A stretch of 64,000 bases of DNA from positions 745,501 to 809,500 of the forward strand of contig BSBK01007858.1 in NCBI GenBank assembly GCA_027943335.1, read 5' to 3'. The position numbers and the translations under genes are program-made. The DNA comes from Chamaecyparis obtusa (Eukaryota; Streptophyta; Pinopsida; Cupressales; Cupressaceae). Shown here one piece after another: positions 1 to 12,298 of this stretch. Numbering within the stretch: the stretch's first letter is position 1; each line of letters opens with the position of its first letter. The notes below the pieces were generated by a model that worked only from the letters and a program-made list of their open reading frames with translations, was not told the DNA's origin and ran no database searches.

Positions 1-1239
1 TCTACATTTCTTTGATCCCATGTTTACACCAAACTTTGAATTCAAATGCTTCTCCTTATGGAAAATCCATAACAAGACAAGAAAATTGAATTTTTTTATG
101 AAATCATTCTTTCTATAGATTGGAATAGTCGAACAATGATAGAATAATCATTCAATCATTGAGATTTGTACTTGCGGGCCTATTTTTTTCCCAATGGACC
201 TTTTATACATGGATGCCCATTATTTAAATAAAATAGGCAACCATTTATAAATCGGATGCCCATTTCTTAAAAATGGTCATGTGTTTCGTGCTCAATGGTA
301 CAAATCAAAACAAGTGCCTATTTTTTGAATTTTAAATAACGCTCACTTGTTTCATAAAATATAGAGCGGGAAATGTACCTCCACCTCATGTTTTGGTTCA
401 GAATAGGCTTGGTGTAACCAACCCTATGGTTAGACCTCCAAAATAAAGGCTAAGTTACTAGAATGCCATATTTCTTGCTTTCTGTACAATTTTTTGAGGG
501 CCTTCCTCATTGTATTTTTTAACGAAATGAAAACCCATTAGAGTTCTCATTGACTTGATTTTGTAAAAGTAAATTTCATTGTGATATAATTATTTTTACT
601 ATTTTTCTATTATTTATTAAGAAAAAATGGTACCTAAATGTAAAATAGTAAGGCTCACTAAAAGTTTAATAACTTTTTATTTTTAGGTTTTTTGGAAAAT
701 AAATTATATGACATCAATCTATATACAATTCTCTTGAGCATTTAATTTTTTTTTGGAAAAATATGAAATTATCATCAATAAATGGCAGTCATACATGAGA
801 GGTTTCAAAAGTGTACTTTATAGTTAATTAAAGGTTAATAAAAAAAATTTAATAAAAAAAAAGGAAAAATATGTTGATCAATCTTTGGTTCCTTAGGTAT
901 CTTTTCCCAGAAGGATTCACAAAAAATATTTTATTTAAAGATCAAAATATGGTAGTCATACATGTGTGTGGTATGGTCCTAAAAAAGGCATTTGAAAAAA
1001 GTGGTTTTTAAACATGTCTACTAAAAAGAAATTTCTACCATGTGGGTATTGAAATAAATTACATATTTGGAACATGATTTCTCTGAGTACTACATTTTAT
1101 ATTACTTAACTTTTTTGAGACTCAATCTCTAAGTGCCTCAAATTTTGACATCAATTGACATAAAATTTAAAAAATAGGAAAAAAATTCCACTTTTTTTTT
1201 TCCAAAAGTGGGCCTAAACTTCTTGTAGCCACCGCCATG
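1..1239. other. AT-rich stretch, no gene seen
   Basis: No open frame with recognisable domains and no LTR, SINE or tandem structure was found on either strand. Homopolymer A and T runs are frequent. It may be the far internal part of Element 1 or its flank; the sequence does not decide. Confidence 0.5.
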
Positions 1240-1620
1240 CAAGAAGTTAAAAAGTGATCCTTGTGAAGGATGAAACATTGTTTAGCCTCCAAGGTAAAGG
1301 ATTTGTTTACCATGAAAACCCAATTGCAAACAATGAACAAGGTTACGATTAAGGATGCATATCCTTAATGTAAACCATTATTTCTATGTAAGATTGGATG
1401 TTGCATTGTAGATAAATAACACTTAGTCAAGTGAAAAGTGGATTCATGAAGAAGATAAGAGAGATTAATATAGACTACCCTTGTCCCCCACATGTAGAAA
1501 CAAGGATAAAGGGGACTTATTATGCTACTCGCAAAGTGAAATACACCATGCATGATAGTGAGCCCCCAAGGAATAAGCTATTACACCATGTTACATGTTG
1601 TGGAGCAACATAATAGGGAT
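1240..1620 (-). other. Element 1 non-coding internal segment homologous to Element 4
   Basis: The stretch shares word order with 34290-34570: a 'tgtttag' block, then 'ccttgtccc', a short spacer and 'aacaaggat'. On the minus strand it reads as a G-run flanked by purines. No conserved reading frame is visible, so the short ORFs here are probably chance. Confidence 0.4.
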
Positions 1621-2041
1621 GTAGATGTTATTTAGAAAAATTAGTATTAAATTGTAACTCATTACGAGATGATATATAGATAATAGTATTATCAATGAGC
1701 TGTTTAGTTTTGTAATGTAAATCTTGAAATTCATTAGTAGAGTGATTATTGTATCAGTGATATATGTAGAAAAGAAGAGCTATAAAATGTTAACTATGTT
1801 TATTTTTCCCTTTAGGTCTAGTAATTACCTTAGCACACATAAGTTTAGGCAAAATTATATCTTGATTACAAGGAGTAAAAAAATTTCGTTGATGAAGGAG
1901 AGGATGTGGAAAAAAAAGGGAGACTCAAAACCAAATTCTTCAATAGGTTTAAATCACTATTCTCAAGACTTTGTTGCGTACATCCTAAATCATGATCATA
2001 ATTTTGTGATTCACAATATTGTTAACAATAGTTATTTTTGG

Positions 2042-2227
2042 CTACTTATAAGGATTAAATCCTAGTCTATAAGAATGCTCATGTCCTTTGTTTCCTAAAG
2101 GAACTTGAATTCCTTTTTCATGTTTACCATAGTCATTCTCATTGAATCCATGTTTCACTAATAAATGATAACCATGGCCATAACATGAAGTCATATCAGA
2201 AAGAGTTATTAGAGCTTCATTAGTCAC
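2042..2227 (-). pseudogene. Element 1 G-patch-like segment of the polyprotein (fragment)
   Basis: The minus-strand frame has a Gly-rich segment containing KHGFNENDYGKHEKGI and ending LGFNPYK. The same spacing occurs in the Element 4 ORF (GYKGLGLGVNEHGI) and in Element 6 after the protease (KMGYQGQGPINDNGH). In the Tat-type elements of this window this segment lies between protease and reverse transcriptase. Only about 60 codons remain open. Its role in the element is not established. Confidence 0.45.
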
Positions 2228-2595
2228 TATGTCATCAAAATTAGGATTGATAGTTTCTAAAGGTTTGTTAGGAGTGGAAGAAGTGACAAGATTGTTTTCA
2301 TTAGAAAGAGGAATTATTTTGGATTCAATTTGTTAGATTTAGATTGCATAAAGTGAAGGTCTGAAACTTTTTACTCTCTGATATAAGTTAATGTGAAATC
2401 TAATGATCCCTAATCATCATTCTAAAGGACACTAGTAGAAGGAGGGTCATCATTCTAGATTTTTTATCCTTTTTTTATTCAATAGAAATAGGGTTTTTTT
2501 ATTAATTTAGTATTCAAATAACTATTTGGTCTATCATCTTCCTTAAGTGTGCACATCAAATAATTGTAGATAAACTTCACTTTTCTATGGAGAGT

Positions 2596-3110
2596 TTAAG
2601 GAACAACATGCATAGTATGTAATGAAGGTCTACCCAAAAGAAGGATATAATTAAGAGTTCCGTGCATCACATAAATAAGAGTATCTAGAATAACAAGACC
2701 TACTTTAATAGGTAAAGTGATGATACCCATTTTTTTCTTAGAAAAATTTTCAAAGCCACAAATAGGAGTGATTAGGTTTAATGTTTGAAATATCATATTT
2801 GATTTATTTGAGAATTTTCATACTACAAATGTCAACTCTAGACCCCTTATCAATTAAGGTCATATGAATGAGATTTAAATTGATAAGGAAAACTACCATA
2901 AGGGAATCATATCGATCTTGAACTTCTTTAGGAGGTAAATCATCTTGAGTGAATGCAATTTGAGGTGGGATAGGAGTAGCATGCATGCATTGAAAAAAGG
3001 AATTGATATTATCTTGATTAGGTGGTGGAGTTGGAAGAGTGGTTAAATATTTTTACAAGGCTTCATGATATGTAGGGGAAGTTTTAGGAGTCTTCCAAAG
3101 AGAAACCTTG
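2596..3110 (-). pseudogene. Element 1 retroviral-type aspartic protease, decayed
   Basis: Minus-strand frames read, in order, a gag/protease junction (SLWKTPKTSPTYHEAL), then FTQDDLPP, then an active-site-like LIDKGSRVDIC. In another frame follow GIITLPIKVG and NYILLLGRPSLHTMHVVP. In Elements 2 and 6 the matching blocks are LIDEGDGLNIF and YNILLGRP, so this is the Tat-type protease. Two frames are needed, so at least one indel has broken it, and stops interrupt the rest. The retroviral protease normally cleaves Gag-Pol; this copy cannot. Confidence 0.65.
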
Positions 3111-4360
3111 GTAGGGTATTATGAAGTTGTTGTATTAATTCATAGTCCTTTCAAAGATTTTGAGGAAGATGAAGTGGAAGAGAAATCATAGGTTGGGAAG
3201 GTGGGAGAGAAGTAGTAGCAAATGGATTAGTAGGTTGAGGATTATTTCTTGTACAATAGGTGTGACCCACCACATGATAGTCTTTAAAGAACTCCAAAGG
3301 ACTTCTAGGTTTTCCTTTTATAGTCACACATGACTTGTTCTAAATTTAAAAATAATTTTAAAGATTGTATCCCTTAACAATAATCATAGGTGAAGTGAAT
3401 GTTTCAAGATTAGATTTTTTAGTATAGCCCTTATCAATGATGATATGATTGTTAGGAGTTTGAGATGAAGTTGATCGAGGGTATCCTTTGACATTTGTCA
3501 GGGACATGTTAACTATCATAGGTTGAGCATGAATATTGACAAAATTAACTTGATCAAGCTCTTTAGTCTTCATAGGTTCATCACTAGAAGGTTAAGAATT
3601 TAATGATATTATCCTATTTTTCCAAGGTGTCCTTAAAATAGGGATTAGGGTCTTCCTCTAATACTTCATCACTAGAAAGAATGTAAAATCAAGGTATGGT
3701 AGTATGAAGGAAAGTATTGATAATTTCTTCCTCTTTCTCTAAAATATCCTCATAAAGGGGTTATGTTTTGGGAGAAGGAGAAATGTCAAGGATGAATGTA
3801 TAATCTTTAGATGAAGTAGAAGAAATGTCAACCATTAAATAATATTTTTGGACCAACATTATTTCATGAGGGAGGGAATATTCAACATTATCATCTAGTG
3901 GTTCATCCCAAATAGTGAGATCATTAAAAAATTTCAAAGGTTTATTCCTAGAATGAAAGTTAGAACTATCAAACTTTGGAAAGGTATATGCATGGGAAAA
4001 GCACATATTAAGAGAAGAGTTAACACCAATCTTCAACACTTTTCTCAAAAGAGAGAGGTTATTAAAAGAAAGGTTAAGAACATCATCTTGCATTGATATG
4101 ACCTCATAGAGAGGGGGATCTTTAGGAGAGGGATAAAGTGATAAAAGGGAAGATAAACCACTATCACCATGAGAAAATAGATGCATTGTAAGACCAATCC
4201 AAAATAAAAAAAATGAATGGAATTTTTTTTTGTTGTATTTTTCATCAATGTAAATGCAAAAACAAAAAATGAATTGCAATGATAACTTTGTAGTGCATGA
4301 AATGGAATATTTTTGTATATATATATTGGAAGCATGTAAACATGAAATGCAAGGATGCAA
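3111..4360 (-). pseudogene. Element 1 gag-position coding region, decayed
   Basis: Between the LTR end and the protease, the minus strand has a 199-codon open stretch (4360-3761) and shorter pieces (3573-3358). The long stretch has no ATG at its boundary, so its true start is unknown. Near its lower end, RSPLEFFKDYHVVGH and YELIQQLHNTLP precede the protease, as YDLVHQLQQTPA does in Element 6. Position and this junction make it the gag region. I see no clear zinc knuckle. Stops and frame changes make it non-functional. Confidence 0.5.
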
Positions 4361-4482
4361 TGAAATTAACTATATTAGATCTAATTGACAAAGATTCCAA
4401 CAATGAAAAGAAGATCTGAGATGTAGATGAAGTGGATAGAAAGAAGATCTAACTAACAAATCATATGGTATAATGCATGAAA

Positions 4483-4501
4483 AATTCAAGTTCACCAAAA
4501 C
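4483..4501 (-). other. Element 1 primer-binding-site-like sequence next to the 5' LTR
   Basis: On the minus strand the LTR is followed at once by TTTTGGTGAACTTGAA. Element 4 has TTTTGGTGAACCCGA at the same place. A primer site would begin at TGG, complementary to a tRNA CCA end. I cannot assign the tRNA. Confidence 0.45.
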
Positions 4502-6053
4502 GTAATGTGGAAAATTGTGATCAATGGTAGACCACCACTTTACATGTAAATGGAATACTAGAAAAATTTGATCCTTAGGCCAAATACGATTTGTACAACC
4601 CAAAAGAATGAAGGGATACAAATGTAAGATCTAGCCAAAGGGAAATTGTGGGGTATTCATTATGTAGATGGAAATTTAGGAGATGAAAGAGTAATGTATA
4701 TGCAAGTAAACTAAAGAAAATAGTGATGCAATGAGAGACAACAAGATAGATCAGATCTAACTTGTGCCAAATTAAGTTCTATGAAAGAAAAAATATGATT
4801 ATTTACTCACCTTGAGGGCTATAAGAGGAAACAACTTTAGATCTTGAAAAACCCTATCAAACTGTACTGAAACTGGAAATAGATTGGCATCCAGAATCCT
4901 CAAGTGTGTATCTTATTGCTATCAAAATATCAGTGTTGTTGGAACTAGTAAAACCTGGTACCTATATGCTAAAAGTTAAGGTCAAGACTATGACTAAAAC
5001 TATACTTCTAGATATGCAATTCCAAATCTGAAACTCCACAAATCTAAACTTGTATACAAGAGAAGGGGAAATTGTTGGGGGAATGGGGCTTGCCTTTGTC
5101 AAGCCCTTGCATAGGAAATAACATTGAAATGAAATAAGTAAAAGCATGAGGAAATGTAATCTAGATCTGAAACATACATTACCTTATACCTCAATGATGC
5201 AATGTTTCTTTAAAGATGATCGCAAGTGTTGATGCAATAGATTTGAATTTAGAAAAACCCAATAGAAAATCATGAAACTAAACCCTTGGATGATGAATAT
5301 TGTACTTTTCCATAATGTTGGGTTGGATAAGGAAGAGAGGAAGAAGACTTGAATGGATTCATGAATATGTAGATATCCTTCCTTGATGACTAACTCCTTT
5401 TCTCCCTATGGAGAAAGAAAAAAAATCTATGGAAGAAAACAATTGAATACTTGATGGATGGATGGATGCCTTCAATAAATGTTTTCTTGATTCAAAAACT
5501 TGAATGCATAATAGATTGTTGTGGATCATTGCTTGGAAATAAATGTCTTGAGCATAATGAGATGTGAAAATGAGAGGAAGAAGCCTCCTTTTATAGTGAT
5601 TTCATGATTAAATTTGTAAAGGCTGGCTTTGCAAGACATGAAAATGAAAACACCTTGCATCAAGCCCGAAACCCACCAAAATTAAATCCCCAAAGTACAT
5701 GTCAAAAATGGTCTATTCCTAGAAGGGTTAATTTTGAGGTGAAAATTGGGGGATTCGAGACATTTTTAGAGTTTTTAGTAAAAATGGAAAGATAAGCAGG
5801 AAAATAAAGCATAAATGCATCTAAATCTTGAAATTATCAAAATGGAACCTAGTAAGTCCTAGAGGGAAAATGGATGGATAATTGGGAAATATGTATAGAA
5901 ATTAGAGCCATTCTCAAGATTTGATCACATAATATTGATTTGGAGGATGCAAATGGGATAGAAAGACGTGAAATCAATGTGGGAACCCATAAATGCTAAA
6001 ATGATGCTAAAAATGAGAACCTAACAAGGGTGCTTACTTTTTAAGATGATACA
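4502..6053 (-). repeat. Element 1 5' LTR (1552 bp)
   Basis: Both ends match the LTRs of Element 4. The high-coordinate end reads ...TTAAGATGATACA on the plus strand, and the low end begins CGTAATGTGG where Element 4 has TGAATAGAGG. The interior shares the 'gccttggtcaaacc'-type block and a TATA box with Elements 4 and 7. The terminal TG has become CG, consistent with age. Confidence 0.75.
5587..5596 (-). promoter_or_regulatory. TATA box of the Element 1 LTR
   Basis: The minus strand reads CTATAAAAGGAGGC. The same motif is at the matching place in both Element 4 LTRs (32694-32685 and 42600-42591). It would drive transcription leftward through the element. Confidence 0.55.
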
Positions 6054-8383
6054 CTAGCCTTAAAAATTATTATTTTTATTAGCATCATAAACTACTTTAG
6101 AAAAAGAACACTTACCAATGAGGGACAATGTAAAACTTCTACGTGACATGAAACATGACAATCCAATTACTTTGACAATAGACATTCATTGCATGCTTCT
6201 AATTAATTCTCTTCTTTCAATTTAGCAGTTTCCTTTATGTGTCAATTTTAATCTTCTAGCCTTTGAAACTTTTATTCCAAATCAACATTCCTTTGCTGGA
6301 CTTCATCAAATAACTTTACTCTTTCTTCTAGCTCCTCATTTTTATATTTAACTTTTCTCAAATATTCTCAAAGATCATAATTTTGATATAAAAGTTTATG
6401 TTTTTCTTTTTGACTCTATTTTATAATTGCTATCATTTTTAGATTATTTTTCTTTACTTTTATTAATTCTTAATCTACAAAATTCTTCTTACAAATTAAG
6501 TTTTCAGTTATGTTCTTCTAATTACCCACCTTTCCCATTGAAACAAATGAATCAAATTTGAAGATAATTTCATTGGAGAAAGTTAGCTTAGTTTAGCATC
6601 TTTGTGTGCCTTCACTCTTTCAATATTTCCTTTCTTACTGCTACAATCAATTCTCTAATAGTTGTACCTTCCAATTTCTCTAATCTATTCGAACAACAAA
6701 TCACAACTTAAAATAATTATACATTTTTTACCTTTAGTTCTTTTGACACCACTATCTTTAAACTTCAAATTTTCACTTCCATCTATTAACTTTTGTATCT
6801 TCTAATGAAATTTGTGAATAAATTAAAAATAATGACCTTGCTTCTCAACAATGAATTTAGCTTCAAAACTATTCCTTCCTTCTTTCATGTTATGGTATTT
6901 AAACTAAGTAATTTTTGAATGACAATATCCTTTAGCAGCCTCTTCCTTCAGATAAATTCAATTCTAGGGGTTTCTGATTGGCACTTCAACACAACTTCCA
7001 GCTCTATAACAAATCTTGTTTTTCTTCCTTTTTCCATGGCACGAAACTTTTTTGACCTTTTTACTTTTAAGTGACAGCCTTAAAATCAAGTAACAACAAT
7101 TTTTGTAACTCACCTCTTAACCAATGTTAGCAGTCTCAAAACTCATTCTTCTTCAAGGAGTAGAAATATAGCTTGATCAAAGGCATTATCTTTGATTTGT
7201 GTTTCAACATAACTTCAATCTTGTTTTCTCTCTATATGAAATTTATTAATTAAAAAAAGACTAATCGTGCATCAATTTTCAAATAGAAAACTCTTGAGAA
7301 ATCAATCTCCTCATTTTCAACATAAAATAAAATGGTTGGCAACTTCATTCCTTATTAAAAAGACTTCTATTTTATTAGCTGATAGGCTATGTATGTGGGG
7401 AACTCCCACCATAATATTCATATGTCTTATGCCATGAACCGTTGCCAGTCGATTTTTCTTCTCACCTCAGCCACCATTTCGAGATAGTCCAAGTAGCTTG
7501 GAAAAATCAAAGAACTCATGAATAATTAATGCTCTTATTTGGAGCGTGTAGCCATATGAAAAAGAAGTTAGAAGTGATTGAAGAGCCTTAACCTTAATAG
7601 AATATCATCACTTAAATGACAATATGATAGTGTCATTGAGTTGCAGACGGTTGTCATGAGTTTATGGGAGATTCTAGTGTAATAGTGTATTAACTAAACC
7701 AAAAAATACCATAAATCATCATCATTTTGGTTTTATTTTAGCCAATTATTGGAGTCCACAATCATGTCAATCTTTACTATTATTGGTTTCCTTTTGTAGT
7801 CTTGCAGCTAGGTCAAATTGTTTGTTCCATTTTAGGACTTGGAAATGATCGAAACCATATTTTATGTTTCACTTGTTGGCTAAGCCAATGCAGATAATGA
7901 TTTTGTATAAACGTTGAAGTATTGTATAAGGTTTGGTTGAGTCAAAGGGAAATATAGTGCGATCTAAAAGTGGAAACTAAACACTACTTAAATAAATGAC
8001 AATGTTAAATACTACAACTCTTATCTTCAAGACTTTTTTTAAGTGAGTGAAGGATAAGGCAATAATTAAGTTATTGAAGGATTATTTCGTACATCAATTC
8101 TTCTTTGAGATTTAAGATTTTGTTATTATTATTTATTCAAACTCTAAAGACAAGGTGAAATCACTAAAACTTTATTGTGATGATGAAGTTGTATAGCTAC
8201 TCTATAATACCAAGATTAGGAATTTACTAACCTACCTTTATAGCAATAACAATCAGTATATTAAAACATTACATAAACATAGATTTTTTCATATTTGATT
8301 TAATATAGGTAGACATGAATGGTTTTTATTATTTTACTATACTTGAAATCAAAAGGAATGTCATTCTATTATTCATATTAATA
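6054..8383. other. AT-rich intergenic stretch with one decayed coiled-coil trace
   Basis: No open frame above 60 codons with a recognisable domain was found. The minus strand at about 6560-6180 reads as remnants of a coiled coil (see separate entry). The rest, including 6900-8380, shows no terminal repeats or gene structure. Confidence 0.45.
6180..6560 (-). pseudogene. Decayed coiled-coil coding sequence of unknown origin
   Basis: One minus-strand frame reads LRKVKYKNEELEERVKLF, then DEVQQRNVDLE, a stop, KFQRLED, two more stops and IKETAKLKEEN. The Glu/Lys/Leu heptad character is strong and the stops are sparse enough to suggest former coding. I do not recognise the family. A transposon-encoded or host coiled-coil protein are both possible. 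Confidence 0.3.
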
Positions 8384-8653
8384 ATAGAGCGATGATAGTC
8401 TCAATAGGTAGATGATTTGGCTTAGGCTGTGGGTTTTCTTCTTATAAGTCTTTGGTTTGACTCCCTTCTTGAATTTAAGAGGGTGGATTGCTTTTGGGTT
8501 ATGGATCCCCCTACGGGAGTTGTTCTTGCCTTCGTTCACCCCTTCCTGGAGCCCAACTTGATAATATGTAAGCCCAAGATAAGATAGGTTGGGTTGTTGG
8601 GATGTGCTGTTGGGATACCCTTCACCTACCAATAAAAAAATAGAGTGGTGATA
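8384..8653 (+). mobile_element. tRNA-derived SINE with 14-bp target duplications
   Basis: The body (about 8398-8639) is flanked by ATAGAGCGATGATA (8384-8397) and ATAGAGTGGTGATA (8640-8653), which match at 12 of 14 positions. A pol III box A-like TAGTCTCAATAGG lies at 8396-8408 and a box B-like GGTTTGACTCC at 8454-8464. The element ends in a short A-rich tail, CCAATAAAAAAA. Size, internal promoter, tail and long duplications are those of a SINE mobilised by LINE-type target-primed reverse transcription. The ORF on the opposite strand is chance. Confidence 0.75.
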
Positions 8654-9155
<502 letters not shown>

Positions 9156-9191
9156 GACGTATGAGGAGAATCTCATTTTTTATCTTATGTT

Positions 9192-9482
9192 GAAGAAGGA
9201 GAAGGAGAAGAATAAGGGGAGAAGAAGAGACAACAAAAGTAGGAGAAGAAAACTAAGAAGAAGAAGAAGCAAAAGAAGGAGAAGGAGAAGAAGGAGAAGG
9301 AGAAGAAGGAGAAGGAGAGGAAGGAGAAGAAGAAGGAAGAGAAGAAGGCAAATGAGGAGAAGGAGAAGAAAAAGAAGAATAAGGAGAAAGAGAAGAAAAA
9401 TAAGAAGTAGAATGAGAAGAAGAGGAAGGAGAAGGTTAGGACGAAGGAAAATGAGAAGAAGGAGAAGAATAAGAAGAAAAAA
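9192..9482 (+). repeat. Polypurine GA/AAG-rich tract
   Basis: About 290 bp of nearly pure A and G, made of imperfect GAAGAAGGAG-type units, with only scattered T and C. The Arg/Lys-rich frame on plus and Leu-rich frame on minus are translations of this low-complexity DNA. Confidence 0.9.
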
Positions 9483-10542
9483 AATATAATTATTTTTCAT
9501 ATATGGAAAAGGAAAGATGTAATTATTTCAATGTATGTCTCGCAATGAAAAATATTTATTACTATAGACCTTTTCAAGTTATCTCACAAAAATTTCATTA
9601 CTATATATTTTATTATTGGCATAACCATTGTACCTTGTTAGGGTGCAAGTGCTAGTTTTTAGATGACTACACACCCCACCTAAAACTAGTGGTCTCTTAC
9701 AATGGCTTAATCCTTTTCCACTCTTTTGTGAACTATCTTTTATCTATGACTTCCTTAATCATTTTAACTCCATTATATGACTTCAACCTACAATATAGGT
9801 AGATCATTTATTTGGTAAGAAAAATACTTTTTATGATAGTGAATCCATCTTAGATAAAGGAACTGATTTCTATAGTGGCTTCAACTTTATTTTTCTCTGA
9901 TATGATGCTATCACAGGTCATCCAAATTATGTCTCATTATACAAACTCAAATCACATAGAATAATTATGCTCTCCTTATTTCAATAAAACACTACCTACT
10001 CTTTGATAACACTTTGTTTGGGTGGATGGAGTGAAATTGTATCCTCATTAATCAATTGATTAAATGGAACATATTTATAAAAATATAAAATACATAAAAA
10101 GAAAAAAAATAAACTATGATAGACATAATGATTTATCAAACTTAGGTACACTATTTTATTCTTATTAAGATCCATTTGGGAAGAGAAGCAGAGGCTCTTT
10201 TTCAAACTTTGAATTTGTGAACAAAGATAATTTTGATGAGGAGGGTGATTTTGGTGGGTCTACACAAGTTTGGTTAGCATTGGAGGTCCTTGGCTATCCT
10301 ATCGGGTTCATGGTTGATACTCTTGTTTGGGATGCCTCCCCAATTTTTCCCCTTTTGCATTTTATTCTCAGTGTGTAGGTTTTGGGTTTCTATTGTGGTT
10401 TGGTATTTGCTTTGGTTTTATTTGTGTAGTTTCTTTTCCTAGATTCTAGGAATGAAATTTTGTTGATCCTCCCATGATTTGTTGGGTTTCTCCTGGCATG
10501 GGGTTCCTTGTCCCTTTTATTTCATGATAAGTGATTGTGGTC
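9483..10542. other. Unassigned flank left of Element 2
   Basis: The last 350 bp are G/T-rich and resemble the right flank of Element 2 in composition. The two were one locus before insertion. No recognisable coding domain was seen. Confidence 0.4.
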
Positions 10543-10547
10543 TGTGG

Positions 10548-11455
10548 TGTATGCACCCTAAAATGGTCGCCTAGACTTTGGGCCCCATTCTTCAATTTAT
10601 CAATTTTTTGAATCAATATTTTCAATCAAATCAATTTCCTTGATCAAATCCTTATTCTATCATTTATTCGATTATATTCTATTGGCTAACCATTTTATCC
10701 TAAGTCTTTATTTAATTAAAAGGAATTCCCTCCCCTTTTATTAAATAAAAAGCCCCCACTTTCCTCTTATCCTAAGTTGCACAAATAAAACATTATTCTT
10801 ATTTTATAAAAAAGAGAAAAGGCCTTTTTGTCTCACATGAGGCTCAAAAGTCAACACTTCTTTCTCATTGGAGGAGATTTGTGCACAAGGATTGATCCCT
10901 GTTTCAAGCTCCACCCTTGATCAAATCTTTTGCCTCTTAATCTCCATGGTCCACTTATCTTTAAAAGGAGAACTCTTTTCTCATTCAAAGGATCCACTCT
11001 TTATGCTAATCTCATGCTGTAGGTTTTCTTGGTGACTTTGGAGCTTTGGAGATCTTCTTGCATTCTATCTTTCATTCTTGCATTTAGCTTAGCTTTTATG
11101 GCATTTTAGTTTACTTTCCTTTCATGTTTCTAGCTTAACTCACATAGCTTAATTAGAAAAGGCTTGTAATACTTTCATTTCCATAGCATAGGTGCACTCT
11201 TGCATCTTCATTCTAGCATAGCATTGCATTGCATTTCCATCTTGATTCTTGAAGTTATTGGCATTCTTTCCCTTGTCTCTTTGAATCTCTCATTGTGTGG
11301 TTTACTAGTTATAGGCTTAATAGCTCTAGCTGAGAGCATTCTAAATATCCTTGTGACTCCACGCCTAGGGAGTTCTAGGTCACTTTCTCAAGGTTTCCAA
11401 TCCATGGATTCCCTTGGAAGTAATGACTTAGAGAAGTGCACATTTTGAGTGTACA
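10548..11455 (+). repeat. Element 2 5' LTR (908 bp)
   Basis: Starts TGTATGCACCCT and ends TTGAGTGTACA, directly before the primer site. It is nearly identical to 26497-27409 and clearly related to the Element 6 LTR at 49282-50155. Confidence 0.93.
10958..10967 (+). promoter_or_regulatory. Probable TATA box of the Element 2 5' LTR
   Basis: TCTTTAAAAGGAG stands where Element 6 has the better TATA box TCTATAAAAGAAG (49689-49698). The match by position supports a core promoter here. Confidence 0.5.
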
Positions 11456-11476
11456 TTTTTGGCGCCCATCGTGGGG
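11456..11476 (+). other. Element 2 primer binding site
   Basis: TTTTTGGCGCCCATCGTGGG follows the LTR directly. The TGGCGCC-type start is characteristic of plant Tat-like elements. Element 6 has the decayed form TGGCACCCACCATGGGG. I do not assign the tRNA. Confidence 0.7.
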
Positions 11477-12166
11477 AAGAACACTTCTTTTTTGCCTTTA
11501 TTTTTCATGCATTTCTGCTAATTTTTCATCATATTTTGCTTGTTGTTTTAGCTATTTTTTTGTACTTTCTGAAAGAATATCATACAATAGTTCACCAGTA
11601 TTGTACGCCAATTTTTTATATGCCTATGCGATACTTTGCCAGTCAAAGTATTGTACGCTCTTGTAGGATTCTGTTGCACTAGTATTTTACTCTTTGTCAC
11701 TTGCAGGTAATACAAAGTATCATTCAGGAAAGAAATATCACACCAGTATACTGCGAAGTATCGTGCAATTCATTTTTTGATAGAACTGTCATATAGGCTT
11801 GGCAGTGAGTGATTTTGGTTCTTCCTTGCATGATTCAGATTTGTTTGCTTGCTGGTTTTGATTTGTTGTGTTAATACAAAGTTTAATTTGTAGATTATAG
11901 TTGATTTTATTGTGCTAACCTTTGTGGGCCTAACAAGTTGTGTTTGTAGGTGTGCCCTAGCTACTTGCATAAATTGCTAAAAAGAATGCATGTCAAAGCT
12001 TCAAATGCACAAGGGCTACTAATCCTTCTTGTAGGGCTACCCAAAGCATAAAAACAAATTAAGTGCTTGTTCATTGCTTTGATTTTAAGTGTGGCATATA
12101 CTAGTTCTTTTCTTAGGCACTTAATATCTTGTTGTAGGAGTCTTTTGGTGGTAGGAGAGTATGCTC

Positions 12167-12183
12167 TTCACCCTTGTGGTGAA
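12167..12183 (+). other. Leader hairpin, copy 1
   Basis: TTCACC-CTTGT-GGTGAA can form a 6-bp stem with a 5-nt loop. It lies in a segment of about 50 bp (GAGAGTATGCTC...CAGAAATCTTGACC) repeated about 115 bp downstream. Element 6 has the same hairpin at 50869-50885 with loop TTTGT. Confidence 0.6.
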
Positions 12184-12281
12184 CCAGAAATCTTGACCCA
12201 CTTCTAGATTTTGAAAGCAAGAGGCTAATTGAACATTGCTTGGTGTGTTTGGGAATATTTTTGAGATAGGAGAGTATGCTC

Positions 12282-12298
12282 TTCACCCTTGAGGTGAA
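12282..12298 (+). other. Leader hairpin, copy 2
   Basis: TTCACC-CTTGA-GGTGAA: same stem as copy 1 with a different loop base. The Element 6 counterpart is at 50985-51001. Confidence 0.6.

Larger units (their letters stand above)
1240..6053 (-). mobile_element. Element 1: decayed Tat-like Ty3/gypsy element, 5' LTR plus internal part
   Basis: Read on the minus strand, an LTR at 6053-4502 is followed by a primer-site-like sequence, a gag tail, an aspartic protease and a G-patch-like segment, all broken. The LTR has the same length and the same ends as those of Element 4 (1552 against 1550 bp). The internal stretch around 1260-1620 resembles Element 4 internal sequence around 34300-34570: both have a CCTTGTCCC block followed by a GGAACAAAGAT-like block. 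Unlike Element 4, this copy keeps gag-end and protease coding. No 3' LTR lies within the window, so the element is truncated or continues to the left. Confidence 0.7.

Noticed and set aside
8378..8632. 84-codon minus-strand ORF as a gene
   Set aside because: It lies wholly antisense to a SINE with its own promoter boxes and target duplications.
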